Positions 34,005 to 42,957 of a stretch of DNA of 64,000 bases are shown here, in pieces (the first letter of the stretch is position 1; every line of letters starts with the position of its first letter). Source of the stretch: Ornithinimicrobium pekingense DSM 21552 (GTDB lineage Bacteria; Actinomycetota; Actinomycetes; Actinomycetales; Dermatophilaceae); assembly GCF_000421185.1 (NCBI RefSeq), contig NZ_ATWJ01000014.1, forward strand, positions 186,001 through 250,000. The letters are read 5' to 3'. The notes below the pieces were generated by a model. That model was not told the DNA's origin, did no database searches, and saw only the letters and a program-made list of their open reading frames with translations. The translations under genes and the position numbers were made by a program.

Positions 34005-37000
34005 CGAGACAGGCACCACTCACCCACCGTCACGCTGACGTCCGCGCCGCTGACCCGGATAGTGTCGGCGACCGCGCCGCAGGAGAGCTCGCTACGGGCT
34101 CCGTGCACGTCCAGGCCCCCTGCCGCCACGAGTTGGCCGAGGATCGCGGCGTCGGACGCGGTGAGGACGACGTCGCCGCCGCTGACGACGGCCGGCTCGC
34201 CGTGCGCTGCTGTGCCTCGTCCGACCCTGATGCCGTTGCCTCGCACCGTCACGTCGCCCTCCGCCGCGATGGTCCCGGCGTAGGTCCCGGCCTGTCGAAG
34301 GTCGACGGCGCAGGGCACGTAGACGACACCGGTCACGCTCCCGGCCTCGGGCGGCGTCCATACCCCGTCGACGCAGTCGGTCTCCGGGACCGCCCGGTAG
34401 TTGCTGCTGCCGGCGGACGCGCCACCGGGTCGGTACTGGGCGACCGTCGCCGCGCGCGGACCTCCCTGACCCGCGGTGACCTGTGACGGGGCTGGGTCGA
34501 CGGTGATGCGGCCCCTCGTCTCCAGCGCCCCCGCGTGCTCCACCCCGCCGACCAGCTCGGTGTGGGCTCCACGCAGGGCCAGCGACCCCTCCGAGTGCAC
34601 GAGTCCTTGGGCCGAGAACCTCGCCCCGGTGATCGTGAGAGCGTCAGGTGCCGTCGCAGCCGCCCAGAGGGCGGGCCGTGAGGTTACCGGTGAGACGGTC
34701 TCGCTGACCGTGCTCCCTGTGAGCTGGCTCGTCGCCTCGATGACGAGGGTGCCGCGCGCGAGCATCTCCACGCTGGGCACGCTCACCAGCACCCCTCCGT
34801 GGACGTCCACCTGGAACTCGCCGACCGGGGCACCGTTGACCGTGACGGTGACGTGCTCGATCGGCACGTCCGGCGTCGGCGAGGTCGGCCGGGTCTCAAA
34901 GCCCGTGAGGTATGTGGTGTAGGAGCCGGTGGGCCGGCCGTCGACCCGCAGCAGGATCTCCTGGACCAGCTGGGACCCGTCCGCGCCCTCGCCGCTGAGC
35001 TGCAGCCGGTGGATCCCGGGGTTGAGGTCGGGCACGACGACGGTGGTGTCGACGACGCCGTCGGCGTCCGCTGTCACCTCACCCAGGTCGGTCGGCGTCG
35101 AGAACAGCGTGAGCCGCACCGGGGTGCGCGGCGCGAAGTTGCGCACGATGACGCGCAGGAGATCCTCGAAGAAGGTCTCCAGCGGGTTTCCGTCCGCCCC
35201 TGCGGGCGGCGCCGTAGGCGTCGAGGGCGCGGCACAGCCGGAGGTGCCCCGGTACTGCGTGAGCACCTCGCACGCCATCGTCTCGAAGCCGGCCGCGTTG
35301 GGGTGGAACAGGCCGCGGGAGCGGTCGAACGCCACCTGGACGGAGTCGTCGCTCGTCCCGGGCGGCGACATGATGTTGCCGAAGATGGCGTTCTGCTGCG
35401 TCTGAAGGTAGGCCAGCAGGTCCTGCGCGGACTCGATCACCCGCTGGTTGGCGGCATCGACGTCGCAGGTGGCGCCGAAGGGCACGTAGTGCTGGGCGTA
35501 GCAGGTCTTGGCGTCGGCGTACTCTTCGACGAGCGCATCCAGCTTCTGGCGGGCGACCGCGTCGCCGGTGCCGTCGAGGTTGAGCAGCCTCGTCACCTCG
35601 GTGTCGAAGTTGTCCTTGTCGATGCCGATGGCGAGCTGGTCGCCGCTGTGCCCCGGGCACAGGGCGTTGGGCCCGAAGGAGGACTCGATATCGACCACCT
35701 CCGTGCCGGTGCTGGCAGCGGCTTGGTCGATGCGGGCGTTGATGTCGGTGATGCGCTGCCTCGCGTAGTCAATGTCCTTGGCGCGCAGGCCGCCGCACCA
35801 GGCGGGACTGTCACCGGCCGGCAGGACCCCGGGGTAGTTCACCTGCATGACGCGGGCGAAGGGGAAAGCGCCGGAGATCTGCTCCTGGCCGAACTGCTCC
35901 GCGGCGGCGAGCGTCGTGAGGGCGTCCCCGGTCTTGAGGAACCACCCGTCCACCCGACTGCACGTGGCCTGTTGAGCGATCCAGTTGATCTCCCCGGGCG
36001 CGTTCGGATACCTCGCCAGCAGCGACTCGATCAGGGCCGGGCCAACGCAGGCGGCCACGATGTCGCTGAAGCGTGCGTCGTTGCCTCCCATGCCGACGGT
36101 CACCAGTCCGACGTCGGCACCGGAGAGACCCTGCCCCTCGAGGGTGTCAAGGGCTGTCTGGACCTGGGAGTTCGCCGCGATGCCGCCGCCGATGGGCCCC
36201 ACGATCGGCGGCTTGCTGCCGGCGTCGATCTCGGCGCCGCTGCACGTGCGGTCGACGAGCAGGACGGGCAGGCCGGGAGCCAGCAGGTCCCTGTTGATCT
36301 TGGCGTAGTTGCGCAGGGCCCGGTGGCACCCGTTGGGGTCGAGGTGGCTGCCGAACCGAGCGGTGTAGGTGTTTTCCTGCGCGCCGGCGGCGAGCGGGAA
36401 GTTGGAGCCGTTCTCGTATCCCTCGGAAAGATAGCGCGACGCCGGCCGGATGTCTGCGGCAGCGCCCTCGCCGGACTGGTATGAGTCACCGAGCGCGACG
36501 TAGACCAGCTCGTCACCGATGTCGACGGTGGCCGGCGGGTTCATGGTGAACGTCGCCAGGAAGATGTTGTCGTCAGCGGACGGGTTCTGCGTCGTCACCG
36601 TGATGTCGGTGTCCCCGTCCTCGACGTACGGCAGCAGGTCGTACCTCTCATCGTCGGAGCGAGGCTCTCGGGGGGTGGCGAACGGGTCGTCCGGGTTGCC
36701 CGGCCGGTCGCCCAGGCCCCCGACGGTGATGAGTGCGCCGTTGGCGGTGGCGCCGTCGTCCTCACCGCCGGCGGCGGTGGTCAGACGCTGACCGTTCACC
36801 TCCACGGTGCTGTACTGCTGGACCCCGCCCGCCTGGGCGGAGAAGGAGATCCCCAGGGACATCTCCATCGTCGTCACCGGGTCCGCGGTGTCGATCGGCG
36901 ACGCCAGCCGCAGCGTGTAGGTGTCCCCGGACGTCTTGAGGGCTCCGTACAGGATGGCGACGCTCTGGTCGATCTCCACGTTCGGGTCGTCCCAGATGAC

Positions 37001-37513
37001 CGTCAGGATGCTGCCGTCCACCAGCCAGCCGACCGGCTCCTGGTAGGTCAGGACGGCCAGACCGGGTGCGGCCGCGTCCAGGGTGTCGGCCACCAGGTCC
37101 GTCACGTCGGCGAGGTAGTTGTAGCTGTCGATGCCGCTGGGGATCTCTCCGGTCATCGGGACGTCCTGGTCCGCCAGTCGCACAGGCTGGGTCATCGGCG
37201 TCCCTGTGAAGCCCGTCGTGGCGGTGGCGAGGTATGCCGCGCGGACCTGCGCCCCCTCGGGCTTGAGGATGGTCAGGCCCGCCACCTCGCCGCGCGAGGT
37301 GACGCCGGCCGAGGACTGGGAGACCTTGCCCCGCTCGTTGACGGCCACCATCAGCCCGTCCGTGGTGTCCGCTGGTGTCATCGACATGGACACCCGCGCG
37401 TCCGCCGGACGGGTGCCCGGCACGTTCTCACCGTTCGCCTGTGGGACCGTTGTCAGCGCCCCCGTCATCACGATCGACAGTATCGGCACGAGTGCCATCT
37501 TCCAGAGCCGCAT
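34001..37513 (-). CDS. Large secreted SGNH/GDSL hydrolase with beta-rich N- and C-terminal regions
   Basis: A 1170-residue exported protein. Residues 1-28 are a signal peptide. About 45-330 form a beta-rich domain resembling DUF3344-type surface modules (YLADVTDLV, NPSADDNIFLATF). The SGNH hydrolase core has YVALGDSYQSGEG (Ser344), VTVGMGGNDARF (Asn478) and GLFHPNAAGFE (His737). Ig-like strands follow. The last ~210 residues alternate short strands with Gly (GLVHSEGSLALRGAHTELVG, TIAAEGDVTVRGNGIRVGRG, QLVAAGGLDVHGARSEL), like polymer-forming beta-helix proteins. It is likely a wall-associated esterase or lipase; the substrate is unknown. ATG 37513 has GGGGAGG upstream. Coupled to the lipoprotein gene. 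Confidence 0.8.
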   Translation of the reverse strand: MRLWKMALVPILSIVMTGALTTVPQANGENVPGTRPADARVSMSMTPADTTDGLMVAVNERGKVSQSSAGVTSRGEVAGLTILKPEGAQVRAAYLATATTGFTGTPMTQPVRLADQDVPMTGEIPSGIDSYNYLADVTDLVADTLDAAAPGLAVLTYQEPVGWLVDGSILTVIWDDPNVEIDQSVAILYGALKTSGDTYTLRLASPIDTADPVTTMEMSLGISFSAQAGGVQQYSTVEVNGQRLTTAAGGEDDGATANGALITVGGLGDRPGNPDDPFATPREPRSDDERYDLLPYVEDGDTDITVTTQNPSADDNIFLATFTMNPPATVDIGDELVYVALGDSYQSGEGAAADIRPASRYLSEGYENGSNFPLAAGAQENTYTARFGSHLDPNGCHRALRNYAKINRDLLAPGLPVLLVDRTCSGAEIDAGSKPPIVGPIGGGIAANSQVQTALDTLEGQGLSGADVGLVTVGMGGNDARFSDIVAACVGPALIESLLARYPNAPGEINWIAQQATCSRVDGWFLKTGDALTTLAAAEQFGQEQISGAFPFARVMQVNYPGVLPAGDSPAWCGGLRAKDIDYARQRITDINARIDQAAASTGTEVVDIESSFGPNALCPGHSGDQLAIGIDKDNFDTEVTRLLNLDGTGDAVARQKLDALVEEYADAKTCYAQHYVPFGATCDVDAANQRVIESAQDLLAYLQTQQNAIFGNIMSPPGTSDDSVQVAFDRSRGLFHPNAAGFETMACEVLTQYRGTSGCAAPSTPTAPPAGADGNPLETFFEDLLRVIVRNFAPRTPVRLTLFSTPTDLGEVTADADGVVDTTVVVPDLNPGIHRLQLSGEGADGSQLVQEILLRVDGRPTGSYTTYLTGFETRPTSPTPDVPIEHVTVTVNGAPVGEFQVDVHGGVLVSVPSVEMLARGTLVIEATSQLTGSTVSETVSPVTSRPALWAAATAPDALTITGARFSAQGLVHSEGSLALRGAHTELVGGVEHAGALETRGRITVDPAPSQVTAGQGGPRAATVAQYRPGGASAGSSNYRAVPETDCVDGVWTPPEAGSVTGVVYVPCAVDLRQAGTYAGTIAAEGDVTVRGNGIRVGRGTAAHGEPAVVSGGDVVLTASDAAILGQLVAAGGLDVHGARSELSCGAVADTIRVSGADVSVTVGEWCLSR

Positions 37514-37632
37514 GAGTGCCTCCCCGACAGGCGAGGCGCTACCCCCCGCTCCCGTGGGAAGCGTGGCAGCAACCCGTCCGGCTTGGCAAGGGTTTGCTCA
37601 GAAAACTCTCAGGTGGCGGACAGGGAGCCGCC

Positions 37633-39330
37633 TCATGCGGAGAGCCACAGCACGTCATACCCCTGGAGGGTGACGGCACCCGCGCCGCTGGTGCCGTCGA
37701 GGAGGTCGCGCCACGCACCCTCCCAGGGGACGGTGACCGCCTCGCCCGTCACGTTGGTCAGGCTGACCACGCTCGAGCCGTCGTCGGCGGTCCGCCGCAC
37801 GGCGAAGACCCGTGGGTCCAGCTCGAGCACCTCCTGGTCGCACCAGGGTGAGAACGCCGCGACCTCCCGGCGTCGACGCAGCAGGCCGGTGATGCCGTCG
37901 AGCACCTGACGCCGACGCCCTTGCGTGGCGAGGTCGAAGTCGAGCTCGTCGGCGTCGAGCACCGCGCGGTTGATGCGCCGGGCGATGCCGCTCTCGGCGA
38001 CGGCGGCGAGGTCGGAGCGGCTGCCGAGGAGGGAGTGGACGTAGATCGCGGGCACGCCGACGACCGACAGCAGGATGTTGTGCGCGGCGACGGCCTTGCG
38101 GGCGAAGGTCGCGTCGTCCGCGGCCTCCTGCGGGGTGCACAGCGCGTCGAGGTAGCTGATGTTGAGCTCGTAGACGGTGGTGCTGCCGTCGGGCTGGTCG
38201 GCGAGCGAGACCTGCCCGCCGTGGGCGAGCACCCGGTCGGCGAGCGCCTGCCGCTCCGGCTCGGTCAGCAGCCCCTGGGTGGGCCGCAGCCCGATGCCGT
38301 CGTGGCTGGCCAGGAAGTTGAACCAGGTCGCGCTGTCGCTGACCGGCCCGACCGTCGCCGCCCATCGCGACAAGGCCCCGGTGTCGCCGGCGACGAAGGA
38401 GTGCAGGACCAGCGGCGGCAGGGCGAACTGGTAGACCATGTGCGCCTCGTCGGTGCCGTCGCCGAAGTAGGAGATGTTGTCGGCGTGCGGCACGTTGGTC
38501 TCGGTCAGCAGCCGCGCGCCGGGGCGGGCGTGGTCGACCAGCGCGCGCCACAGCTGGACGATCGCGTGGGTCGCGGGCAGGTGGATGCAGGAGGTGCCGC
38601 TCTCCTTGACCAGGTAGCCGATGGCGTCCAGGCGCACCGTGGTCGCACCGTGCGCGAGATAGCTGAGCAGCACCTCGGTCAGCTCGACCAGCACGGCCGG
38701 CGTCCCGACGTTGACGTCGACCTGGTCGGCGCCGAACGTCGTCCACGCCGAGCGCACGGTGCCGTCGGGCGCCTCGTAGTCGTGGAAGAGCGGGGTCGTG
38801 CGCGGGCGCACGACCTGGGAGACGTCGCGGTGGTCGCCCTGCTCGATGTAGAACCCGCGGCGGCCCGGCAGCCCCGCGAGCCAGCCGACGAACCACGGGG
38901 AGCTCGCGGAGGTGTGGTTGGCGACGAAGTCGAAGGCGAGGTCGTGGTGTCGCCGCAGCGCGTGGACGTCGTCCCACTCCCCGACCGCAGGGTTGACCGA
39001 GCGGTGGTCGACCACGCCGAAGCCGTCGTCGGAGGTCCACGGGAAGAACGGCAGCAGGTGGATGTCGGTGACCAGGTCACCCACGTGCTCCTCGACGACC
39101 TCGCCCAGCGCCCGCAGGGGCACCTCGCCCGCCCGCTGCACCGAGTCGGCGTAGGTGATGAGGAAGGCGCTGCGCTGGTCGAAGCGGCGCACCGGCGGCG
39201 CGGCCCGCAGCGCGAAGCGGTAGCGCTCGGCCAGCCCGACCAGCTCGGGCGCCAGGTTGTTGGGCACCCACCGGTAGACGACCGCGAGCAGCTCCTCCAC
39301 CCGACGCTGCAGGTCCTCCAGCTCGCTCAC
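37633..39330 (-). CDS. GH13_18 sugar phosphorylase, glucosylglycerate phosphorylase (YcjM)-like
   Basis: A 565-residue GH13 subfamily 18 phosphorylase, which splits alpha-glucosides with phosphate to give glucose-1-phosphate. Motifs: ITYADSVQR, DIHLLPFFPWTSDDGFGV, nucleophile in TVRLDAIGYLVKESGTSCIH, acid/base Glu in LLTETNVPHADNISYFG, and FLASHDGIGLRPT. The TETNVPH and LALPPLVL-type segments match the YcjM/glucosylglycerate phosphorylase branch better than sucrose phosphorylase (which has a V-x-VHSYY-like segment there); this is from memory of the families. GTG 39330 overlaps the GH36 stop (GTGA). Last gene of the operon. Confidence 0.82.
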   Translation of the reverse strand: MSELEDLQRRVEELLAVVYRWVPNNLAPELVGLAERYRFALRAAPPVRRFDQRSAFLITYADSVQRAGEVPLRALGEVVEEHVGDLVTDIHLLPFFPWTSDDGFGVVDHRSVNPAVGEWDDVHALRRHHDLAFDFVANHTSASSPWFVGWLAGLPGRRGFYIEQGDHRDVSQVVRPRTTPLFHDYEAPDGTVRSAWTTFGADQVDVNVGTPAVLVELTEVLLSYLAHGATTVRLDAIGYLVKESGTSCIHLPATHAIVQLWRALVDHARPGARLLTETNVPHADNISYFGDGTDEAHMVYQFALPPLVLHSFVAGDTGALSRWAATVGPVSDSATWFNFLASHDGIGLRPTQGLLTEPERQALADRVLAHGGQVSLADQPDGSTTVYELNISYLDALCTPQEAADDATFARKAVAAHNILLSVVGVPAIYVHSLLGSRSDLAAVAESGIARRINRAVLDADELDFDLATQGRRRQVLDGITGLLRRRREVAAFSPWCDQEVLELDPRVFAVRRTADDGSSVVSLTNVTGEAVTVPWEGAWRDLLDGTSGAGAVTLQGYDVLWLSA

Positions 39331-40694
39331 CCCAGGTCTCCTCTCGCTCCGCGGGCGCGCACCTCGCCGGCCGCGACACCCAGCCCCTCCGCCACCGTCG
39401 CCTCGTCGAACCGCGGCGCAGGCGGGTCCGACAGCACGCCGCGGACGAGGCTGCGCCCGCGCTCGTCGAGCTCGTCCCACCGGTCCGACCAGGACCGCAT
39501 ACCCCCGAAGCGCCGGCTCTCGGCCGCCCACCGCTCCCGCAGCGCGAAGCCGGGCCGCGCCACGACGACGTCGGGGTCGTCGGTCCACAGCCGACCGTGC
39601 GTCCAGGCCCGCGCGGCCGTCGACATCAGCCCCCGCAGCCCGCGCGACCCGTCGGCGGCACCCTCGTGGAAGGTGTCGGGCGAGACCCGCATCGCGTCGA
39701 CCAGCCCGACGCTCGGCAGCAACGGCGCGCCGCACGCGAGGAGGGTGCAGTCCTGCCCCATCACCTCCCGGACCAGGGACAGGCCAGCGCGGTATGCGGT
39801 GACCGCCTCGGCGCGGTCGCGCCCGGGCCCGGGGAGCGCGCCGGCGTAGAGGAAGTCGAGCTTGAGGTAGTCGACGCCGAGCCGGCGCAGGGCGGTCAGG
39901 TGGCCGCGCAGCAGGTCCTGGACGCCGGGGTGGAGCAGGTCGAGGCCGACGAGGTCCTGGCCCCAGTTGCGCCCGGCGTCGCCGGTCAGCCACCCGGGGT
40001 GGTCGCGGGCGAGCTCGGTGTCGCGGCCGACGAGGAAGGGCGCCAGCCAGATGCCCGCCCGCAGCCCGGCCTGCCGCACCTCGGCGACGACGCGCTCGAG
40101 GTCGCCGAAGCCGGGGCGGGTCCGCAGGCCGTCGCCCAGGCCCGTGCTCCAGCCGTCGTCGACCTGCACGATGTCGGTGGGCAGGTCGTGCTCGCGGATG
40201 TCGGTGAGCGCGGCGCGGACGTCGTCGGCCGTGACCTGCTCGAAGTAGCGGTACCACGAGCACCACACCCGCGGCTGCTGACCGGTGCGGGCGCCGAGCC
40301 GTTCGCCGATCGTCGTGCCGGCGGCGACGAGGGCCGCAGCTGCGGTCGGGGCGGTCCACCGCTCCACCTGCCCCGACGCCTCGACGGCCAGGTGCCAGCC
40401 GCGCTCCTGCACGGTGATGGTGGCCGGGTCGCGCAGGTCGGCGCTGAGGTATGCCGTGACCGGCCCCCCGTCGCCGGGGTCGACGACCGCCAGCCCCTCC
40501 GCCTGGTATGCCGTGGGGTGCAGGTCCGTTCCGGGCCGGTAGCGCATCACGTGCTGCCAGGGCTCCTCGGGCAGCAGCGGTGGGACGCCCGCGGGGTAGC
40601 AGGTGGCGGGGCTCCAGCTCTGCCACCCCTCGGCGTAGACGCGCCAGCGGCCGGCGGTGGCGGGCAGCTCGTCGACGGTCTGCAGGTCGGTCAC
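39327..40694 (-). CDS. GH36-type alpha-galactosidase-like glycosidase
   Basis: A 455-residue GH36-like enzyme, cytosolic. The catalytic nucleophile is Asp280 in YLKLDFLYAG and the acid/base Asp340 in MRVSPDT; WCSWYRYF and IVQVDDGWSTGLGD line the pocket. It is shorter than classic GH36 enzymes (~700), since most of the N-terminal sandwich is missing. It probably removes an alpha-linked galactosyl or similar residue. Translation starts at GTG 40694, which overlaps the stop of the last of three mini-ORFs in the upstream tandem repeat, so its initiation may depend on them. Confidence 0.82.
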   Translation of the reverse strand: MTDLQTVDELPATAGRWRVYAEGWQSWSPATCYPAGVPPLLPEEPWQHVMRYRPGTDLHPTAYQAEGLAVVDPGDGGPVTAYLSADLRDPATITVQERGWHLAVEASGQVERWTAPTAAAALVAAGTTIGERLGARTGQQPRVWCSWYRYFEQVTADDVRAALTDIREHDLPTDIVQVDDGWSTGLGDGLRTRPGFGDLERVVAEVRQAGLRAGIWLAPFLVGRDTELARDHPGWLTGDAGRNWGQDLVGLDLLHPGVQDLLRGHLTALRRLGVDYLKLDFLYAGALPGPGRDRAEAVTAYRAGLSLVREVMGQDCTLLACGAPLLPSVGLVDAMRVSPDTFHEGAADGSRGLRGLMSTAARAWTHGRLWTDDPDVVVARPGFALRERWAAESRRFGGMRSWSDRWDELDERGRSLVRGVLSDPPAPRFDEATVAEGLGVAAGEVRARGARGDLG

Positions 40695-40790
40695 ACCACG
40701 TCCTCGGTGGGGCTGGGGGCGGTCATACGGCGTCCTCGGTGGGGCTGGGGGCGGTCATACGGCGTCCTCGGTGGGGCGGGGGGCGGTCAT
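40691..40790 (-). other. Chain of three 11-codon mini-ORFs linking the oxidoreductase and GH36 genes
   Basis: Minus-strand frames 40790-40755, 40758-40723 and 40726-40691 each read ATG, then TAPRPTEDAV, TAPSPTEDAV and TAPSPTEDVV, then TGA. Each stop overlaps the next ATG in ATGA. The first ATG overlaps the oxidoreductase stop, and the last stop overlaps the GH36 GTG. The peptides echo the oxidoreductase C-terminus (PTEDAG). They have no evident function as peptides; a relay for ribosome re-initiation is the likely effect. Confidence 0.6.
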
Positions 40791-40804
40791 CCGGCGTCCT
40801 CGGT
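40699..40804. repeat. 32-bp tandem repeat at a gene junction (three copies plus a partial)
   Basis: Full copies lie at 40699-40730, 40731-40762 and 40763-40794, each starting CGTCCTCGGTGGGG and ending GGTCATACGG or GGTCATCCGG; a 10-base partial copy follows. The unit holds the end of one reading frame and the start of the next. Because 32 is not a multiple of three, each copy shifts frame. Copies 1 and 2 are almost identical, so the duplication looks recent. A G-rich simple repeat (GAGAGGGGTG units, 40808-40845) adjoins it and encodes the PLPT repeats of the oxidoreductase tail. Confidence 0.85.
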
Positions 40805-41860
40805 CGGGAGAGGGGTGGTGGGGAGAGGGGTGGGGAGAGGGGTGACGGGGGTGCCGCCCTGCGCGGCGGAGTCGCGGGCGGCGAACATCAGGCGGAGGGA
40901 GGCGATGGCGGAGGTCAGGGAGTTCTCGGGCTCGCGGTCCTCCGCGATGGCGGTGAGCAGCTCGCCCATGGCGCCGGCGAAGCCGTCGACGAACCACGCA
41001 CCGGTCAGCGGCAGCTGCTCCTCGGCGGTCCCGTCGTCGAGGCTGAGGCGGTCGGAGTCGAGCAGGACGCTCCCCCTCAGCGTCCCCGTGGTGCCGTGCA
41101 CCCAGAACGCGCAGCCCGGCGTCGTCGCGACGCCGCTGCCGGGGATGCGGATCGTCGCGGTCGCGCCGGAGCGGGCCTGCATCACGATCGTCGCCGACCA
41201 CGGGTTGAGCGAGTCCGCCGGCTGGCCCGGGAGGCGGGAGTCGAGGGCGATCACGTTGACCACCTCGCCCTGACCCTCGGCCGACCCGTCGAGCAGCCAC
41301 ATCCTCGTGATGTCGACCCAGTGCAGCAGGTAGTCGGTGAGCAGCATGTGCTCGACCCGGTCGAAGTGGGTGCCGGTCAGCGGAGGCAGAGCCTTGTCGT
41401 GCACGTGCGTCACGCCGACCACCTCCCCGACGCGACCCTCGCGCAGCAGCAGGCTGGCCGACCGCCAGGGCGGGGCCCAGCGCGCGTTGTGGTTGACCGC
41501 GACACGCAGCCCACGGCGGGAGGCGTCGCGGACCAGCTCCTCGAGCACCGGCAGCTCGCCCGCGTCGAGCGTCACCGGCTTCTGGGCCAGCACGTGCTTG
41601 CCCGCCTCCAGGCAGCGGCGGACCAGCGCCACCCGGCCCTCCGGCCCGGTCGCGATGTCGACCACCCGCACTTCGGGGTCCGACAGCAGGTCGCCCACGT
41701 CGTCGTAGACCCGCCCGACGAAGGGGAACCGTTCCAGCACGTCGGCGGTCCGCTCCGGCCGCCCGCACACGCCGACGACACCGATGCCGTGCTGCTCGTA
41801 GGCCGGCAGGTGCGCCGACGCGGCGATGCCGCCGTAGCCCAGGACGGCCACGCCGCTCAT
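40787..41860 (-). CDS. Gfo/Idh/MocA-family oxidoreductase
   Basis: A 357-residue NAD(P)-dependent sugar oxidoreductase. The N-terminal Rossmann loop is VLGYGGIAASAHLPAY and the conserved lysine motif AQKPVTL corresponds to the family EKP; the C-terminal domain includes HWVDITRMWLLDG. In the E. coli ycj operon a protein of this family (YcjS) oxidises C3 of glucosides. The tail is a Pro/Leu/Thr repeat (TPLPTPLPTTPLPTEDAG), unusual for the family and made by a G-rich microsatellite. Its ATG overlaps the MDR stop (ATGA). Confidence 0.85.
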   Translation of the reverse strand: MSGVAVLGYGGIAASAHLPAYEQHGIGVVGVCGRPERTADVLERFPFVGRVYDDVGDLLSDPEVRVVDIATGPEGRVALVRRCLEAGKHVLAQKPVTLDAGELPVLEELVRDASRRGLRVAVNHNARWAPPWRSASLLLREGRVGEVVGVTHVHDKALPPLTGTHFDRVEHMLLTDYLLHWVDITRMWLLDGSAEGQGEVVNVIALDSRLPGQPADSLNPWSATIVMQARSGATATIRIPGSGVATTPGCAFWVHGTTGTLRGSVLLDSDRLSLDDGTAEEQLPLTGAWFVDGFAGAMGELLTAIAEDREPENSLTSAIASLRLMFAARDSAAQGGTPVTPLPTPLPTTPLPTEDAG

Positions 41861-42906
41861 GCCGGTGCCCCCGGGAAGCGGAGCAGCACCTGCAGCACCT
41901 CAGGGTCGCCCTCGTCGAGCCGCCGGAACGCCTCCCCCACCTCCGAGGCGTCGACCACGTCGGTGATGAGCGGGTCCACGTCGACCCGGCCGGCCAGCAC
42001 CAGCTCCATGAAGACCTGCACCAGCCGCGCCTGGTCCCAGCTGGTCGACAGCCCGACGGGCACGCCGCCGATCTGGCTGGCGACGATCCGCACCCGGTTG
42101 TGGTGGAACTCCTCACCGAGCCGCAGCCCCTCGGCCCCGCCCTGGTAGAAGCCCGCGGCCGCGACCACCCCGTCGACCCGCACCGCGCGGATCGCCTCGT
42201 GCAGCGCCGCGACGGCCCCGCTCAGCTCGACCGCGCCGTCCACCCCGCCGTCGGACCACCGCCGCAGCAGCGGGCCCACGCCGCCCTCCGCGCGCGGGTC
42301 CAGGGTGAGCTCGGCGCCATACCCCTGCGCGACCTCGAGGCGGCGCGGCGCCATGTCGACCGCGGCCACCCTCGCCCCGGCGAGCACGCCGAGCCGCGTC
42401 GCGAGCAGCCCGATGACGCCCTGGCCGAAGACCGCGACGCGCGAGCCGAGGCGGGTGTCGGCGGCGAGCACGCCGTTGAGCGCGATGGCGCCGACCCGGG
42501 CGAAGCAGCCGGTCCGCGGGTCGACGTCCTGGCCCAGGGTCCGGCCGACGAGCGTGCGCGCGGGCCGCACGGCCTCGCTGCGGTGCCCCCAGATGCCGTG
42601 GACGAGGTCGCCCACGCCCAGCCCCACCACGCCCGGGCCGACCTCGACCACCTCCCCCATCTCCGAGTAGCCCCACCCGGCCACCGGGTAGGCGAAGCTC
42701 GGCGGGCCGTCGCGGAAGATCCGCTCCTCGGCGTCCCAGGTGCGGGTGAGGTAGGGGTTGGAGCCGCGGTAGGCGGTCAGCTCGGTGCCGGCGGAGATGC
42801 CGGAGTACCACGTGCGCACGCGGACGTCACCGGGGCCGACCTCCTCGACCGGGCACTCCTGCAGCTCCACGACGCGCGGTGCGGTGAACGTGACCACGGA
42901 GGGCAC
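41857..42906 (-). CDS. Zinc-type medium-chain dehydrogenase, YcjQ-like
   Basis: A 349-residue MDR protein. It starts MPSVVTFTAPRVVELQE, then GISAGTELTAYRGSNPY, the cofactor loop VFGQGVIGLLATRLGV, and the C-terminal LGEEFHHNRVRIVASQ. These segments resemble E. coli YcjQ, a guloside 3-dehydrogenase. The usual catalytic Cys-His-Glu zinc site and the four-Cys structural zinc lobe of alcohol dehydrogenases are not visible, so metal use is uncertain. It lies between the permeases and the Gfo/Idh gene in one operon. Confidence 0.75.
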   Translation of the reverse strand: MPSVVTFTAPRVVELQECPVEEVGPGDVRVRTWYSGISAGTELTAYRGSNPYLTRTWDAEERIFRDGPPSFAYPVAGWGYSEMGEVVEVGPGVVGLGVGDLVHGIWGHRSEAVRPARTLVGRTLGQDVDPRTGCFARVGAIALNGVLAADTRLGSRVAVFGQGVIGLLATRLGVLAGARVAAVDMAPRRLEVAQGYGAELTLDPRAEGGVGPLLRRWSDGGVDGAVELSGAVAALHEAIRAVRVDGVVAAAGFYQGGAEGLRLGEEFHHNRVRIVASQIGGVPVGLSTSWDQARLVQVFMELVLAGRVDVDPLITDVVDASEVGEAFRRLDEGDPEVLQVLLRFPGAPA

Positions 42907-42957
42907 GGGGGACCTTTCTGCTGGGGTATGGGGTGCAGGGGCGGGCGAGGTGGGTGC

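Noticed and set aside
37633-40626. A 997-codon frame could be read as a fusion of the phosphorylase with an N-terminal partner.
   Set aside because: The upstream 432 codons are the out-of-frame shadow of the GH36 gene; a GTG with a GTGA overlap at 39330 gives a normal-length phosphorylase.
40699-40804. The 32-bp tandem repeat as a CRISPR array.
   Set aside because: Copies are directly adjacent with no spacers and no cas genes are present.
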